From Rubripirellula sp. (lineage in GTDB: Bacteria > Planctomycetota > Planctomycetia > Pirellulales > Pirellulaceae): DNA of 45,421 nt. The stretch covers positions 1-45,421 of the forward strand of contig JAPKCI010000025.1 of the NCBI GenBank assembly GCA_028823035.1, given 5' to 3'. Numbering within the stretch: position 1 is the first letter of the stretch; each line of letters opens with the position of its first letter. Shown here piece by piece: positions 18,781 to 28,990 of this stretch. The notes below the pieces were generated by a model, which was given only the letters and a program-made list of their open reading frames with translations, ran no database searches and was not told the origin of the DNA. The translations under genes were made by a program, and so were the position numbers.

Positions 18781-18832
18781 GAAAACTGGACGGTGTGATG
18801 GTCGCTGCTGGATCATGATGCCTCACCACCAT

Positions 18833-19953
18833 TCACTCTATCTTCAACCGTCCAAACCGTATGGCCGTTCGTTTTTTGTCAGGCGAGTTGGAACTGTCCC
18901 ATACCGCAATCCATTCTGCCGGCTTATCCTCGACGAGAGTTGGATAGCTGTTGCGATTATTTTCATGGTAAAAGCACATTGGGATCGACCATGCATCACC
19001 CCTGACTTTCATTTTGTACCATAGCCCTTCGCGGTTGGCATTGTCGTTGTAGACGTAGATGTGGCGTCCCCCGGCATCAACACCGTAGAAACTCTTCGCC
19101 CGATAATTGGGTAAAGCCGGCTCCGGTTTCGCAATGGTCCACGTCTTACCGCCGTCTCCGCTGTGGGATGACCAGGCAACGGGCGGATCCAGCGGACACT
19201 CCCGCGCCATGCCAGCCGTGCGCATGACGATCTTCAAACCATCTCCTTTATCCGAGGGAGCGATTTTTCCTTCATGCAAGAAGATTGGATTGCTATCGAG
19301 GTAATCGACGTAGTCGGCCATTTTCCAATGAACCAGACTATTGCTCTCGAGCACAAACTGGCGTCGGTCGCCGTGCCGATCACGCCTTCGGGTATTGCGG
19401 TGCGCGGGCAGCAGGTAGTGAGGAACACCGTCACGTATCACCGTCTCGATACCTGCCACGATGATCAACGGCCGCTGATACCCCAATGACAGTTCAACGT
19501 GTTGCCACGACAGCCCGCCATCGACCGTGTACGCGGCCACAAGAGCTATATTCTCACTGTCACGATAATGCATCGGAGACCGCATGCAGAACAGCCAGAT
19601 TACATCCTGGCCCGGAGGTCGAAACAGCACCGAATTGTTGTCGGCGTATTGCACCGTCCCATTCCGCACGCGGTGGTCAAAACCATTGTCCTCGGTGACC
19701 ATGTTTTCCCGCCGTCACGTGAAATCGAACAGACAATATCGCCCATGTCGGTCTTGCTCTGCAGTTGCAATCCATAGCAACAAACAAGGTGTTTGTCGGT
19801 CCACTTCGCAAGATGCGGTTCCCAGATAAGTTTGTAGGTGCTATCAGGACGCAAACGATCAATTTCCCTGACGTCCGTCACATCACCGTTATCCGCCGCT
19901 AACACGCCAGTTAATGGCAAGAAAAGCATCAATACTGCCAGCAGTTTATTCAT
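18833..19953 (-). pseudogene. Sialidase-like BNR-repeat protein with a one-base frameshift
   Basis: The gene reads from ATG 19953 with a signal peptide (residues 1-20) to about 19680, then must shift frame to continue to the stop at 18833. Adding one T to the T run at 19679-19682 restores a continuous 373-residue protein and joins SPRTMV to FDHRVRNG. Asp-box motifs of the sialidase propeller are present: SRDGGKTW, TVDGGLSW and SGDGGKTW; RNSYPTLVED is also typical of this group. An enzyme with this fold would cleave sialic acids or related sugars outside the cytoplasm, but substrate is unproved. The lesion is either real inactivation or a homopolymer sequencing error. It is divergent from the FG-GAP gene. 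Confidence 0.85.
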
Positions 19954-20211
19954 GATTCGATCTTCAACGGGGCTCATGAAAACATATCAATGGTCGCCAG
20001 GCAGGCTGGACCCGGGACAATAGCAGTTACCAATACGAGTCATAGTTTCATTCAAAGCCGGTAGGGTTACAACACTCGCCCACCTACAAAGATTAGCCTG
20101 GCTAACGGATATTGTTGGAACCCACCACTGGCGTATGATATTCCAACTGCCATTCAGGTGCGTCTCTTACAATCGATACCAAACGCGATCCAACCCTCCG
20201 AGTGCTTCAGC

Positions 20212-21432
20212 ATGGGAATCAAATTACCTCTCCTCATTGTGATCTGGATCGGCCTGATCTGGATCGACACAGCAACGTTTTGTGCTGGAACTGCCCTGGC
20301 AGAATCATGGAAACGGCACACGATTGACACCAGTGATCGGGCAAGTGGAAAACGCGGTGCTGACGGGGTGCGATTGACCGACGTGAACGGTGATGGCCAT
20401 CCTGACATTACAACGGGCTGGGAAGAAGGTGGTGCGGTGGTTGTCTACTTGAACCCCGGTCCTTCCCGTGCGAAGGATCGCTGGGAGTCGGTTACGGTGG
20501 GATCGGTCAAAGGTGTTGAGGACGCTGTATTTGCTGACCTGGATGCCGATGGAGCCATTGATGTTGTGTCGTGCGCTGAGGGAAAAATCAACAACGTGTT
20601 CATCCACTGGGCACCAAAATCAAAGCCGGACTATCAGCTCACGGAGAAATGGAAAACAGACGCATTCCCGGCAACCACAGGTCGGCGCTGGATGTTCGCA
20701 ATGCCGATGGATATGAATCAGGATGGCAGGATCGATCTTGTGATAGGTTCCAAAAACAAGGACGCGATCGTCGGATGGCTTGAGAACCCGGCAAACCCGC
20801 GTAACACAGCCGATTGGAAACTCCACCAACTGACACCTGCAAGTTGGATCATGTCCATCAAAGCTGTTGATGTCGATAGAGATGGGCAACAGGACATCGT
20901 GTATTCCGATCGATACGGTACCGAGGCTGGGATTTACTGGTTGAAGAACCCGGGTCAAACTTCATCCATCTGGGAACGTCGTCTCATCGGTGGCGAAGGG
21001 AAACAGGTGATGTTTCTTTGCGTTGGTGACCTCGGTGCTGGCAAGAATCACGCCGTGATCTGCGCCACACTCGATGGCAGTCTGATTCAATGTATTCCCA
21101 GTGAATCGGGGGAGTGGACAGAAACAAGTCTGCCTCTTCCATTCGGACTCAAAGCAGGCAAAGGTGTTGCAATTGCTGACGTGAATATGGACGGGCGCCC
21201 CGACCTGGTCACTACCTCTGAAGCTCAGCGCGAAGCGGATGAAATGGTTGCGGTTGCGTGGAAAGAAAATAGCGAGCAGGGCTGGATTGATCACGCCATC
21301 AGTGATGCTCGTGGCCGAAAATTTGATCGGCTCGAAATGCTGGACCTCGATGGCGATGGTGATCTGGATTTACTGACTTGCGAGGAAGTTCACGACCTTG
21401 GTGTGTTCTGGTACGAGAACCCCGAAAACTAA
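20212..21432 (+). CDS. Exported FG-GAP/VCBS-repeat beta-propeller protein
   Basis: This encodes about 406 residues. The ATG at 20212 gives a signal peptide with a hydrophobic core (residues 5-28). Six calcium-binding loops of the DxNxDGxxD type recur at regular spacing: DVNGDGHPD, DLDADGAID, DMNQDGRID, DVDRDGQQD, DVNMDGRPD and DLDGDGDLD. This is the FG-GAP/VCBS propeller pattern found in integrin-like and many secreted planctomycete proteins. The blades also carry WLENPAN, WLKNPGQ and WYENPEN motifs. A binding or scaffold role outside the cytoplasm is likely; partner unknown. It is divergent from the sialidase-like gene and convergent with the small membrane protein. Confidence 0.9.
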   Translation: MGIKLPLLIVIWIGLIWIDTATFCAGTALAESWKRHTIDTSDRASGKRGADGVRLTDVNGDGHPDITTGWEEGGAVVVYLNPGPSRAKDRWESVTVGSVKGVEDAVFADLDADGAIDVVSCAEGKINNVFIHWAPKSKPDYQLTEKWKTDAFPATTGRRWMFAMPMDMNQDGRIDLVIGSKNKDAIVGWLENPANPRNTADWKLHQLTPASWIMSIKAVDVDRDGQQDIVYSDRYGTEAGIYWLKNPGQTSSIWERRLIGGEGKQVMFLCVGDLGAGKNHAVICATLDGSLIQCIPSESGEWTETSLPLPFGLKAGKGVAIADVNMDGRPDLVTTSEAQREADEMVAVAWKENSEQGWIDHAISDARGRKFDRLEMLDLDGDGDLDLLTCEEVHDLGVFWYENPEN

Positions 21433-21439
21433 ACTCTAC

Positions 21440-21471
21440 ACCCCAACCACGAGGATGCTCGGCACTGGGGT
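21440..21471. terminator. Imperfect hairpin between convergent genes
   Basis: ACCCC (21440-21444) can pair with GGGGT (21467-21471) around an inner CGAG/CTCG stem. There is no T run. It starts just after the FG-GAP stop, so it could protect or end the transcript. Confidence 0.25.
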
Positions 21472-21504
21472 CATGGTCTGCCAACATTCCAGCGCATCTG
21501 CCGA

Positions 21505-21690
21505 TCAGTCCCGAGGCTCCATCAGACGAATCAAACTGAAAGCACTACACAACAAGATCATGCCTACTGCCAGCGAGAACAGACCTGCGAATTCCCTTCC
21601 GTAATTAAAAACTCGCAAGCTTCCAGATGCCGCGGCGATGAAGCCAATGAGTCCTGTGATCCGTATTGCCCAGAGAGCCAACTTTCTCAT
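21505..21690 (-). CDS. Small two-helix membrane protein
   Basis: This encodes 61 residues with two hydrophobic segments (about 6-24 and 35-54) separated by a short polar loop containing RVFNYGREF. A purine-rich AGAAAGAAAGAAC directly precedes the ATG. I recognise no family. The composition and the binding site support a real gene, but its size leaves doubt. It stands downstream of the DUF1592-type cassette, about 170 bases after its stop. Confidence 0.6.
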   Translation of the reverse strand: MRKLALWAIRITGLIGFIAAASGSLRVFNYGREFAGLFSLAVGMILLCSAFSLIRLMEPRD

Positions 21691-21862
21691 GTTCTTTCTT
21701 TCTACCGATCATTGGGATGATGTCGTCGGGCTTCCAACTTTCCACGGCAACTGTTTCGGTTGAACCCACTCACGCGGCCTCAAGAAAATAGTTGCGAACG
21801 CTTTGACGCGCGTCCTGCGCCAGTCCTGGCTGGGGTTTACCAGCGAGGCCTTCGCACCGTCG

Positions 21863-24366
21863 TCATCCTGCCTCATTCAAAGAAGAATCAAGTCTTGTGC
21901 GATAGAGAAACGCATCTGAAGTAAGCAGGGAAACGAGCAAGGCCCGCATACTGCCACCACTCTCTTTGTAGGCACGATGCGCCTCCTGAAGCACAGGGGC
22001 GTCGTTAAGAGTTTCGTTGCGCCCCATCCAGAAACGGAAGGCGTGGCGGACGAATACCTGTTCGGCCCGTTCGCTCTCTGCCAACGTTTGAATCATCTCA
22101 ATCGCATTAGTGAATTTACCATCAAGCGTGGAATCGCCGGACTCAATGATCTCGCCGGTGGTGTCCACCGGTTGGTTGAGTTCAGTCGTTCGATACAGAC
22201 CTGCATGATTGTACATTTCGAAGGACAACCCAAGTGGATCCATCTTCTTGTGGCAAGTCCAGCAATAGTCCTGCCTTGTGACCTTCATTCGATCACGGAG
22301 AGTGCGACCTGGTTCATCTGGCAGCATGGCATCGACGGTAATCGGGACATCTGGAATACCGCCCCCGAGTAATCGTTCGCGAATCCATCGACCGCGGCGT
22401 ATCGCGTGATTGTCCATGGCATCAGAATGGGAAACGAGCCAACTAGGGTGGGTGAGGATTCCCAGTCGTTGACCTTTTGGCGCTTCGGCCAGAATACGAT
22501 CAGGTTTCATGGTCCCATTGCCAAAACTCCGCCGACTCACGCGGGCGAAAATCTTTGGTCCCTTGAGGTCCGCTTCGGCAACTTTATGGTTGAAGTTTGT
22601 TCGTTTTTTATTCGGAGCTTTCGGCGGTTTCTTTCCCGGATTGGCCTTCAACCAGGCTTCGCGTTCAGCGGCCACTTTTTTGGCCGCTTCGGCCGCCATC
22701 TTTTTGGCTGCGTTCACCAAGGCTTCTGTCTCTTCCTTGGAACGTTGCTCACCGAAATAAACACTGTCTCCCCGGGTAACAACCACCCTGTCGGTAGTCA
22801 GCAACTGTTTGAACACATCCTTGTCTTCCTCAAGAATCAGTTCAATCAGGCGATCCGTGCTCGCCGTTCCATCGAACATGGCACGATAGTGGGCCTGCCC
22901 CTTGACCGACGCACCGGTGTCATTCAACGCCTTTGTATCCTTGCAGATGTAACCACCCAGGTCATAGTCAAAGTAATCGCGGAAGAAGCGAAGAATCCTT
23001 GGTTTTCGGATACTGTCATCGGCTAACATCCGTTCGACTTCGCGCGTGACATCTGCTTTCGTCCGCATGCGTCCTTCCACAATGGCTTTCCGCAACTCGT
23101 CATCGGGTTGGATGTATCGCAATGCGTGATTGACAGCGAGGCCTAATTCCCAATCCTTCAGCATCACGCGTCCATAGCGATCCGGCTTGCCTTTTTCTGC
23201 CAGTTCCGGTCGAAACAACGCATCGCGATCGAGGAAAATGGATGAAAGGCCAAGCACCACACCATCTTCTTTTCCCAACTTCTCGACAGACTGTTGGACA
23301 ATCGTCAGGTACTCGTCGGATTCTTGTTTGCTCGGAGGCCGGAAACAAATCGCCTCGAAAAGAAAATCCACAGCACTCCGTAGACTCTCATCGGTCATGC
23401 CTTCGGTTTCCAACAATTCGTAGACCGGCGTCAGCGGCCGCATGACCTTCGTGCTATAGACAATGCTGGTCGGCAGCCCGCGAAGATCGCCCTTCATTTT
23501 GTCTTCGATCGACTTCGGGTCATCCGTAATCTGGTAGGCCTTGGCGATACTCAGTGGCCCATGGGCCATGTATCGAATGATGTTCTCGGCGACACCCAGG
23601 ATCTGCGTTGCTTCCGCACTATTGACGGTATAAAAATCGGGGTAGTTTTCCAGCCCATGATTTCTCGCCGACGATAGAACAGCAGGGATGCTCTTGACGG
23701 CTGTGGCATAGGCAACAGTCCCGCCTTGCCACTTGATGATCCGATCGGTTCCAAAATAAAGCTTGAGCTCGCCACCATGGTTGGTGGGAACGACATCGCC
23801 CTGTGAGCGCAACCCTGGCTTTTCCTTGTTGAAATCAGGTTCCTTGTTAATCAACGCATTCAGTCGCGTCATGTGTTCCTGCGGTGTCACACGCCAGATT
23901 CGCGCCGGAGAGGAGGTCGGTATGAGTTTGATGCCATTGGGTAGCGAACCAAAGAGCAGGTCGTGGTTAACAAAGTTTCCCTTATCAGGATCGCTATTAG
24001 CATGGAAACCACCCTTGTCGCGCATGGCGTGTTTCAGCTCGCTGACAATCCAGTCTGAAAACTGTAACCGTTCCACAACCTCAGGCTGTTCCATGTCCTT
24101 GGGCGGCATCTCCTTCAGGGTGACCTGAGCCCATACACTTTTCCAGATACCTGCATTGATCTCGTCTACTGACTCAAGATCAACGAGCGAGAGATTTCCC
24201 TCAGGGTCGGTCTCGCCGTGACAATCCGCACAATGGTTGAGCAGAAACGGCTTGGCAAAGCTCTCAAAGTCTTTGTCTATTTTCTGACCGGGCGTGTATG
24301 TCTCGCAACTTGCCACCGAAGGCAAGCCCCATGACACCAAGAGTGCCAAAGCAAAGATGACCTTGT

Positions 24367-24370
<4 letters not shown>
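21863..24370 (-). CDS. Planctomycete cytochrome C protein of the DUF1592/DUF1588/DUF1585 type
   Basis: This encodes 835 residues. A signal peptide (1-22) is followed by a haem-binding CADCHG at residues 47-52. DUF1592 lies roughly at 440-540 ([13 protein letters not shown]), DUF1588 at about 640-740 with a second CxxCH ([12 protein letters not shown]), and DUF1585 at the C-terminus ([15 protein letters not shown]). Between DUF1592 and DUF1588 an extra segment (about residues 540-610) is rich in Ala, Lys and Glu and looks helical. The biochemical role of this family is unknown. The ATG overlaps the stop of the upstream DUF1552 gene as ATGA, so the two are translated together. Confidence 0.9.
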
Positions 24371-25686
<1,316 letters not shown>

Positions 25687-26153
25687 GATCGATCTTTCAA
25701 CAAGATGGACGGTTTATCGTCTGTCAGAAGCGTGCATAGCCGGAAGTTGTGGGTGCTTCCAGCCATCACTCCACGCTACGAAAAATCCCGCGTTGTGGGG
25801 AATAGCAGCAACAGACAACTGTGATTTGAAATCAAAGCGAATTGGTGGGATACGTCTTTTAGCTAGATGCTTGAAGCCGGTAGTTTATTTTAACTTCTTC
25901 AGATTTTCACACAACTAGTTATTCCGAAACGCTTTATGACAGGATTCAATTGTCGTAAACTCCGGAAAAAAGGGACTCATATCGATCTGCGTAGACCTGC
26001 AGGAATCGTCGCCATTGCTTCGATACATGCCCGTTCATCGCCTCAGACCGTGAAGGTCGAGGTAAATAGACGAACGCTACCGTCTTCTGTGACTGTAAAT
26101 GACCTGCACGAGAGGGTGACACTCGCTTTCGTTTCGCCAACAATCCAAGGCAT
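25687..26153. other. Intergenic stretch between two minus-strand units
   Basis: About 470 bases lie between the peroxidase stop and the DUF1552 start. Short open frames on both strands lack binding sites and have atypical composition. I see no repeat or strong hairpin. The promoter for the DUF1552 operon should be here. Confidence 0.5.
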
Positions 26154-27491
26154 CTACTCAGCCTGTTGATTTGAGTGCACCCGTGAGGCAGGGAAAGAAT
26201 CAACAACGCCAGGAAAGGCTGGATGAAGACGATGGGTCCAGTCAGGAAAGTAGAGTCGCTTTGAAGTTGTCGAGGGAGTGCCTTTGGGTGCCTCTGGGAA
26301 CAACTGGGCCGGATTCCGCTCCACCACGCTGCGATCCGTAAATGCACTCATCAGGGCAACCAGATCCTTAATCTGCTGATCTGTCAGATTCAGTTTCCCG
26401 ATGTCCTCGCGATTCACGGTTTCGGGATAGTCGGTTGGACCCCACCGCTGTGGTTCCAGATCCCGCTTGTTGTAGAACTCCATCACCTCCTGCAACGACG
26501 CAATGGAACCGTTGTGCATATAGGGCGCTGTCAACGCCACGTTCCGCAATGACGGCGCACGAAACTGCCCCAACCCCTCTGCACCGATTCTCGCACCCAA
26601 CCCGGCATCCTTTTCACCTCGCGATGGAACGCCAAGATTGTCATAACCGTAGTCGCTCAGCAGCGCAGGCGTCCAACTGGTTGGTTCCAGAAAATGACAG
26701 TCAGCACACTTCCCTGCTCCACGAAAGATTTCGAGGCCACGGCGTTCTGCCTTCGTCAATGCATCGGTGTCCCCCGCCAGAAAATCATCGATCCGTGCGT
26801 CAAATGGCCGAAACATTGGCTCTTTGAGAAACTCCACCAATGCCCGGTAGGCATGGTACGTCAATTGGCTGTCATCTTTCCATCGTTCACTACCAATCCA
26901 CTGTTTGAACTCCACCGCATATTCAGAACGTCGCAGTCGGTCTGCCAGTGCTGACGTGTCCGGCAAATTCATTTCATTGCGATCAAAGAACGGTTGTTGA
27001 ACCTGATCAAACAGATCTCTGGCACGCCCATCGTGAAAAAGACCTCCTTCATAGGCGTAGATTTCTGTTCCTTCATCCGTGAACAAATCTTCATAGGCAA
27101 ATCCGGGTATCAATGCTGCGTACATCAGTGACGGCGCGTTCCGTACACCTTTCCTGCCCTTCACTGCCCCGGGCGAAAAAGAGCGGGGATCTGCGAATGC
27201 GGCTGATGGAATGTGACAAGAGACACACGCCTGTCCGGCAGGACGAGACAGTCCGGTGTCGAGGAATATTTCGCGGCCTATTTGAGCGGCCGTCCGTTCA
27301 TGCCTGTTTCCCACAGGCAGTTGATCGCTTTGTTCATCTTTCCGATGTTCAACGGAATCACTTTCCTGCCCTCCCCCAACCACGCATTGCATTGCCGCTG
27401 GATACTCTGCCGCACTTGACCTTGAAGAAAGCCAGACCACCAGAACTGCGATGCTCAAACCTGCGTGATGGACCCAATGGCTATTAATCAT
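26154..27491 (-). CDS. Di-haem cytochrome c peroxidase (MauG/CcpA family)
   Basis: This encodes about 445 residues from the ATG at 27491, giving a signal peptide (about 1-28). Two haem c motifs are present: CVSCH (89-93) and CADCH (262-266). The first lies in GQACVSCHIPSAAFAD and the second is followed by the family block APSLRNVALTAPYMHNGS. This domain order matches bacterial di-haem peroxidases, which reduce hydrogen peroxide in the periplasm using electrons from small cytochromes, or MauG-like relatives that oxidise other substrates. The N-terminal 40-70 region is an extra polar stretch. A GTG at 27527 would add an odd Phe/Asn-rich start and is not favoured. A terminator-like hairpin stands 25 bases before the ATG. 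Confidence 0.9.
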   Translation of the reverse strand: MINSHWVHHAGLSIAVLVVWLSSRSSAAEYPAAMQCVVGGGQESDSVEHRKDEQSDQLPVGNRHERTAAQIGREIFLDTGLSRPAGQACVSCHIPSAAFADPRSFSPGAVKGRKGVRNAPSLMYAALIPGFAYEDLFTDEGTEIYAYEGGLFHDGRARDLFDQVQQPFFDRNEMNLPDTSALADRLRRSEYAVEFKQWIGSERWKDDSQLTYHAYRALVEFLKEPMFRPFDARIDDFLAGDTDALTKAERRGLEIFRGAGKCADCHFLEPTSWTPALLSDYGYDNLGVPSRGEKDAGLGARIGAEGLGQFRAPSLRNVALTAPYMHNGSIASLQEVMEFYNKRDLEPQRWGPTDYPETVNREDIGKLNLTDQQIKDLVALMSAFTDRSVVERNPAQLFPEAPKGTPSTTSKRLYFPDWTHRLHPAFPGVVDSFPASRVHSNQQAE

Positions 27492-27515
27492 GCGTGTAAA
27501 AATGGGGCTATTGTT

Positions 27516-27579
27516 AAAAAAAAACACTGTTGCCGAATTGCGACGAGAATCTGTCGTCTATCGTAATCCGGCATTCGGC
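27516..27579 (-). terminator. Terminator-like or attenuator-like hairpin with T9
   Basis: On the minus strand GCCGAAT (27579-27573) pairs perfectly with ATTCGGC (27538-27532), enclosing an inner GACGA/TCGTC hairpin. Seven bases later a run of nine T follows (27524-27516). It lies 100 bases after the DUF1552 stop at 27679 and only 25 bases before the peroxidase ATG. It could end the upstream operon or act as an attenuator in the peroxidase leader. The asymmetric internal loop weakens the stem. Confidence 0.5.
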
Positions 27580-27678
27580 TCCCGTAGCTCGTGCTTGAAA
27601 AAGTGCCACTTAAATCGCACCTTAACTGCATGGGCGAGATACGACCATGACTGCTTGCACGCGGTTTTCGTTGGCCTG

Positions 27679-28980
27679 CTATATTTCCGAAAGGCGTTCG
27701 GTCGCATCACCAAAGTGATCCAAATGTACCCCCATTTTATCCATCATGCTGAGATACAAACGGCACATTTGCCGATCAGAATTTCCTGAGTAATCCAGGT
27801 TCTGCCCACCTTCCAATTGCCCACCCGCTGAACCAAGAATCACAACTGGCAACTTGGTCGCATCATGGTTTCCATTGAGCATGCTGGAACAAAGCATGAT
27901 CATCGAATTATCCAGCGCCGTTCGTTCACCTTCGTTAATTGCATCGAGGCGCCGCGCAACGTAAGCGACTTGTTCCAGAAAGAACTGATTGACTTTTAAC
28001 CAGTCATTCGAATCTGAATGTGACAACAGATGGTGAATCATGTAGTCAACGCCAAGATGGGGAAATCGCAGCGTGCCATGATCGTTGTTCAGTTTTAGTG
28101 TACACACGCGTGTGGTATCGGTTTGAAACGCAAGTACCAGAATGTCACACATCAGCCGCATGTGTTCGACAATGTCCTGCGGATACCCATCTGCAGGACG
28201 ATGAATGTTCGGCTCAGTCAAGGTAGGTCGCCAACCCTGCAATTCACCTTTCTGACCAGCACGCTCAATTCGCTGTTCAACTTCGCGGACGGAATTCAGA
28301 TACTCATCCAGTTTCTGCCGGTCGGATTTGCTGATACGCCGACGAACATCACTCGCATCCTCCAACACCTCATCCAGGACACTTCGATCACCCTGCCCCG
28401 CTTCGTCTTTGAACAGTTGGTCAAAGGCAAGCGACGGATAGACCTCCAGCGGTGTGGGTGACGTCGGACTGCTCCATGAAATGTGCGAACTGTACAACAT
28501 CGAGTAATTTTTGTGCACTGATGGATTGGCTTTTTCGCAACCCAAAACCAGACTCGGCAATTTCGTTCTTCGCCCGAGTTTTTTGGCAATCACCTGATCC
28601 ACACTGGTACCCGAACGAATCGTGCCTCCCGACGACAAGGGAGCGCCGGACAAAAGATTCCCGGTTTGCGAACTGTGAATATTTCCTTTCAGCGCCTCCG
28701 CGTTGTACAAACCACGAATGAACACCATTCGGTCGCGGAACTCATTGACGGGTTGCAGCACTTTACCGAGTTCCATCTCAGCCCCGCTGCCCTTAGCCCA
28801 CCATTCTTTGGAATGGTAACCGCAACCCGAGAACAGGATTGCCATTCGTGTTGGCGCTGAATTCAGGGAACCGGATTTTCCTGCCCCCTCATTTGCTAAT
28901 AGCGATTCCATCCATGGCAGCGCCATTGTCACGCCCAAGCCTCTCAGCATCCGACGACGGGATAGTCTGTTATTCATCAT
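27679..28980 (-). CDS. DUF1552 protein with twin-arginine signal
   Basis: This encodes 433 residues. The N-terminus MMNNRLSRRRMLRG is a twin-arginine-type export signal that ends about residue 29. Family features include MAILFSGCGYHSKEWW, LLSGAPLSSGGT, LKLNNDHGTLRFPHL and MIMLCSSMLNGNHDATKLP. Between residues 200 and 250 a charged helical segment (ISKSDRQKLDEYLNSVREVEQRI) is typical of the family. The Shine-Dalgarno GAGGA overlaps the stop codon of the upstream cytochrome gene, only 10 bases away, so the two are translationally coupled. Activity is unknown. Confidence 0.9.
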   Translation of the reverse strand: MMNNRLSRRRMLRGLGVTMALPWMESLLANEGAGKSGSLNSAPTRMAILFSGCGYHSKEWWAKGSGAEMELGKVLQPVNEFRDRMVFIRGLYNAEALKGNIHSSQTGNLLSGAPLSSGGTIRSGTSVDQVIAKKLGRRTKLPSLVLGCEKANPSVHKNYSMLYSSHISWSSPTSPTPLEVYPSLAFDQLFKDEAGQGDRSVLDEVLEDASDVRRRISKSDRQKLDEYLNSVREVEQRIERAGQKGELQGWRPTLTEPNIHRPADGYPQDIVEHMRLMCDILVLAFQTDTTRVCTLKLNNDHGTLRFPHLGVDYMIHHLLSHSDSNDWLKVNQFFLEQVAYVARRLDAINEGERTALDNSMIMLCSSMLNGNHDATKLPVVILGSAGGQLEGGQNLDYSGNSDRQMCRLYLSMMDKMGVHLDHFGDATERLSEI

Positions 28981-28990
28981 TACGGGTTCC

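Noticed and set aside
18610-18832. Open frames on both strands over the CT-rich array
   Set aside because: They consist of the repeat translated (YSALTYSDL or SGQSRSGQ) and have no independent support.
25936-26169. Plus-strand open frame in the gap before the peroxidase end
   Set aside because: It overlaps the peroxidase 3' end, has no binding site and shows no family feature.
27525-27527. GTG start for the peroxidase
   Set aside because: It would translate the T9 run as Phe-Phe-Phe and add a polar start to the signal peptide; the ATG at 27491 fits better.
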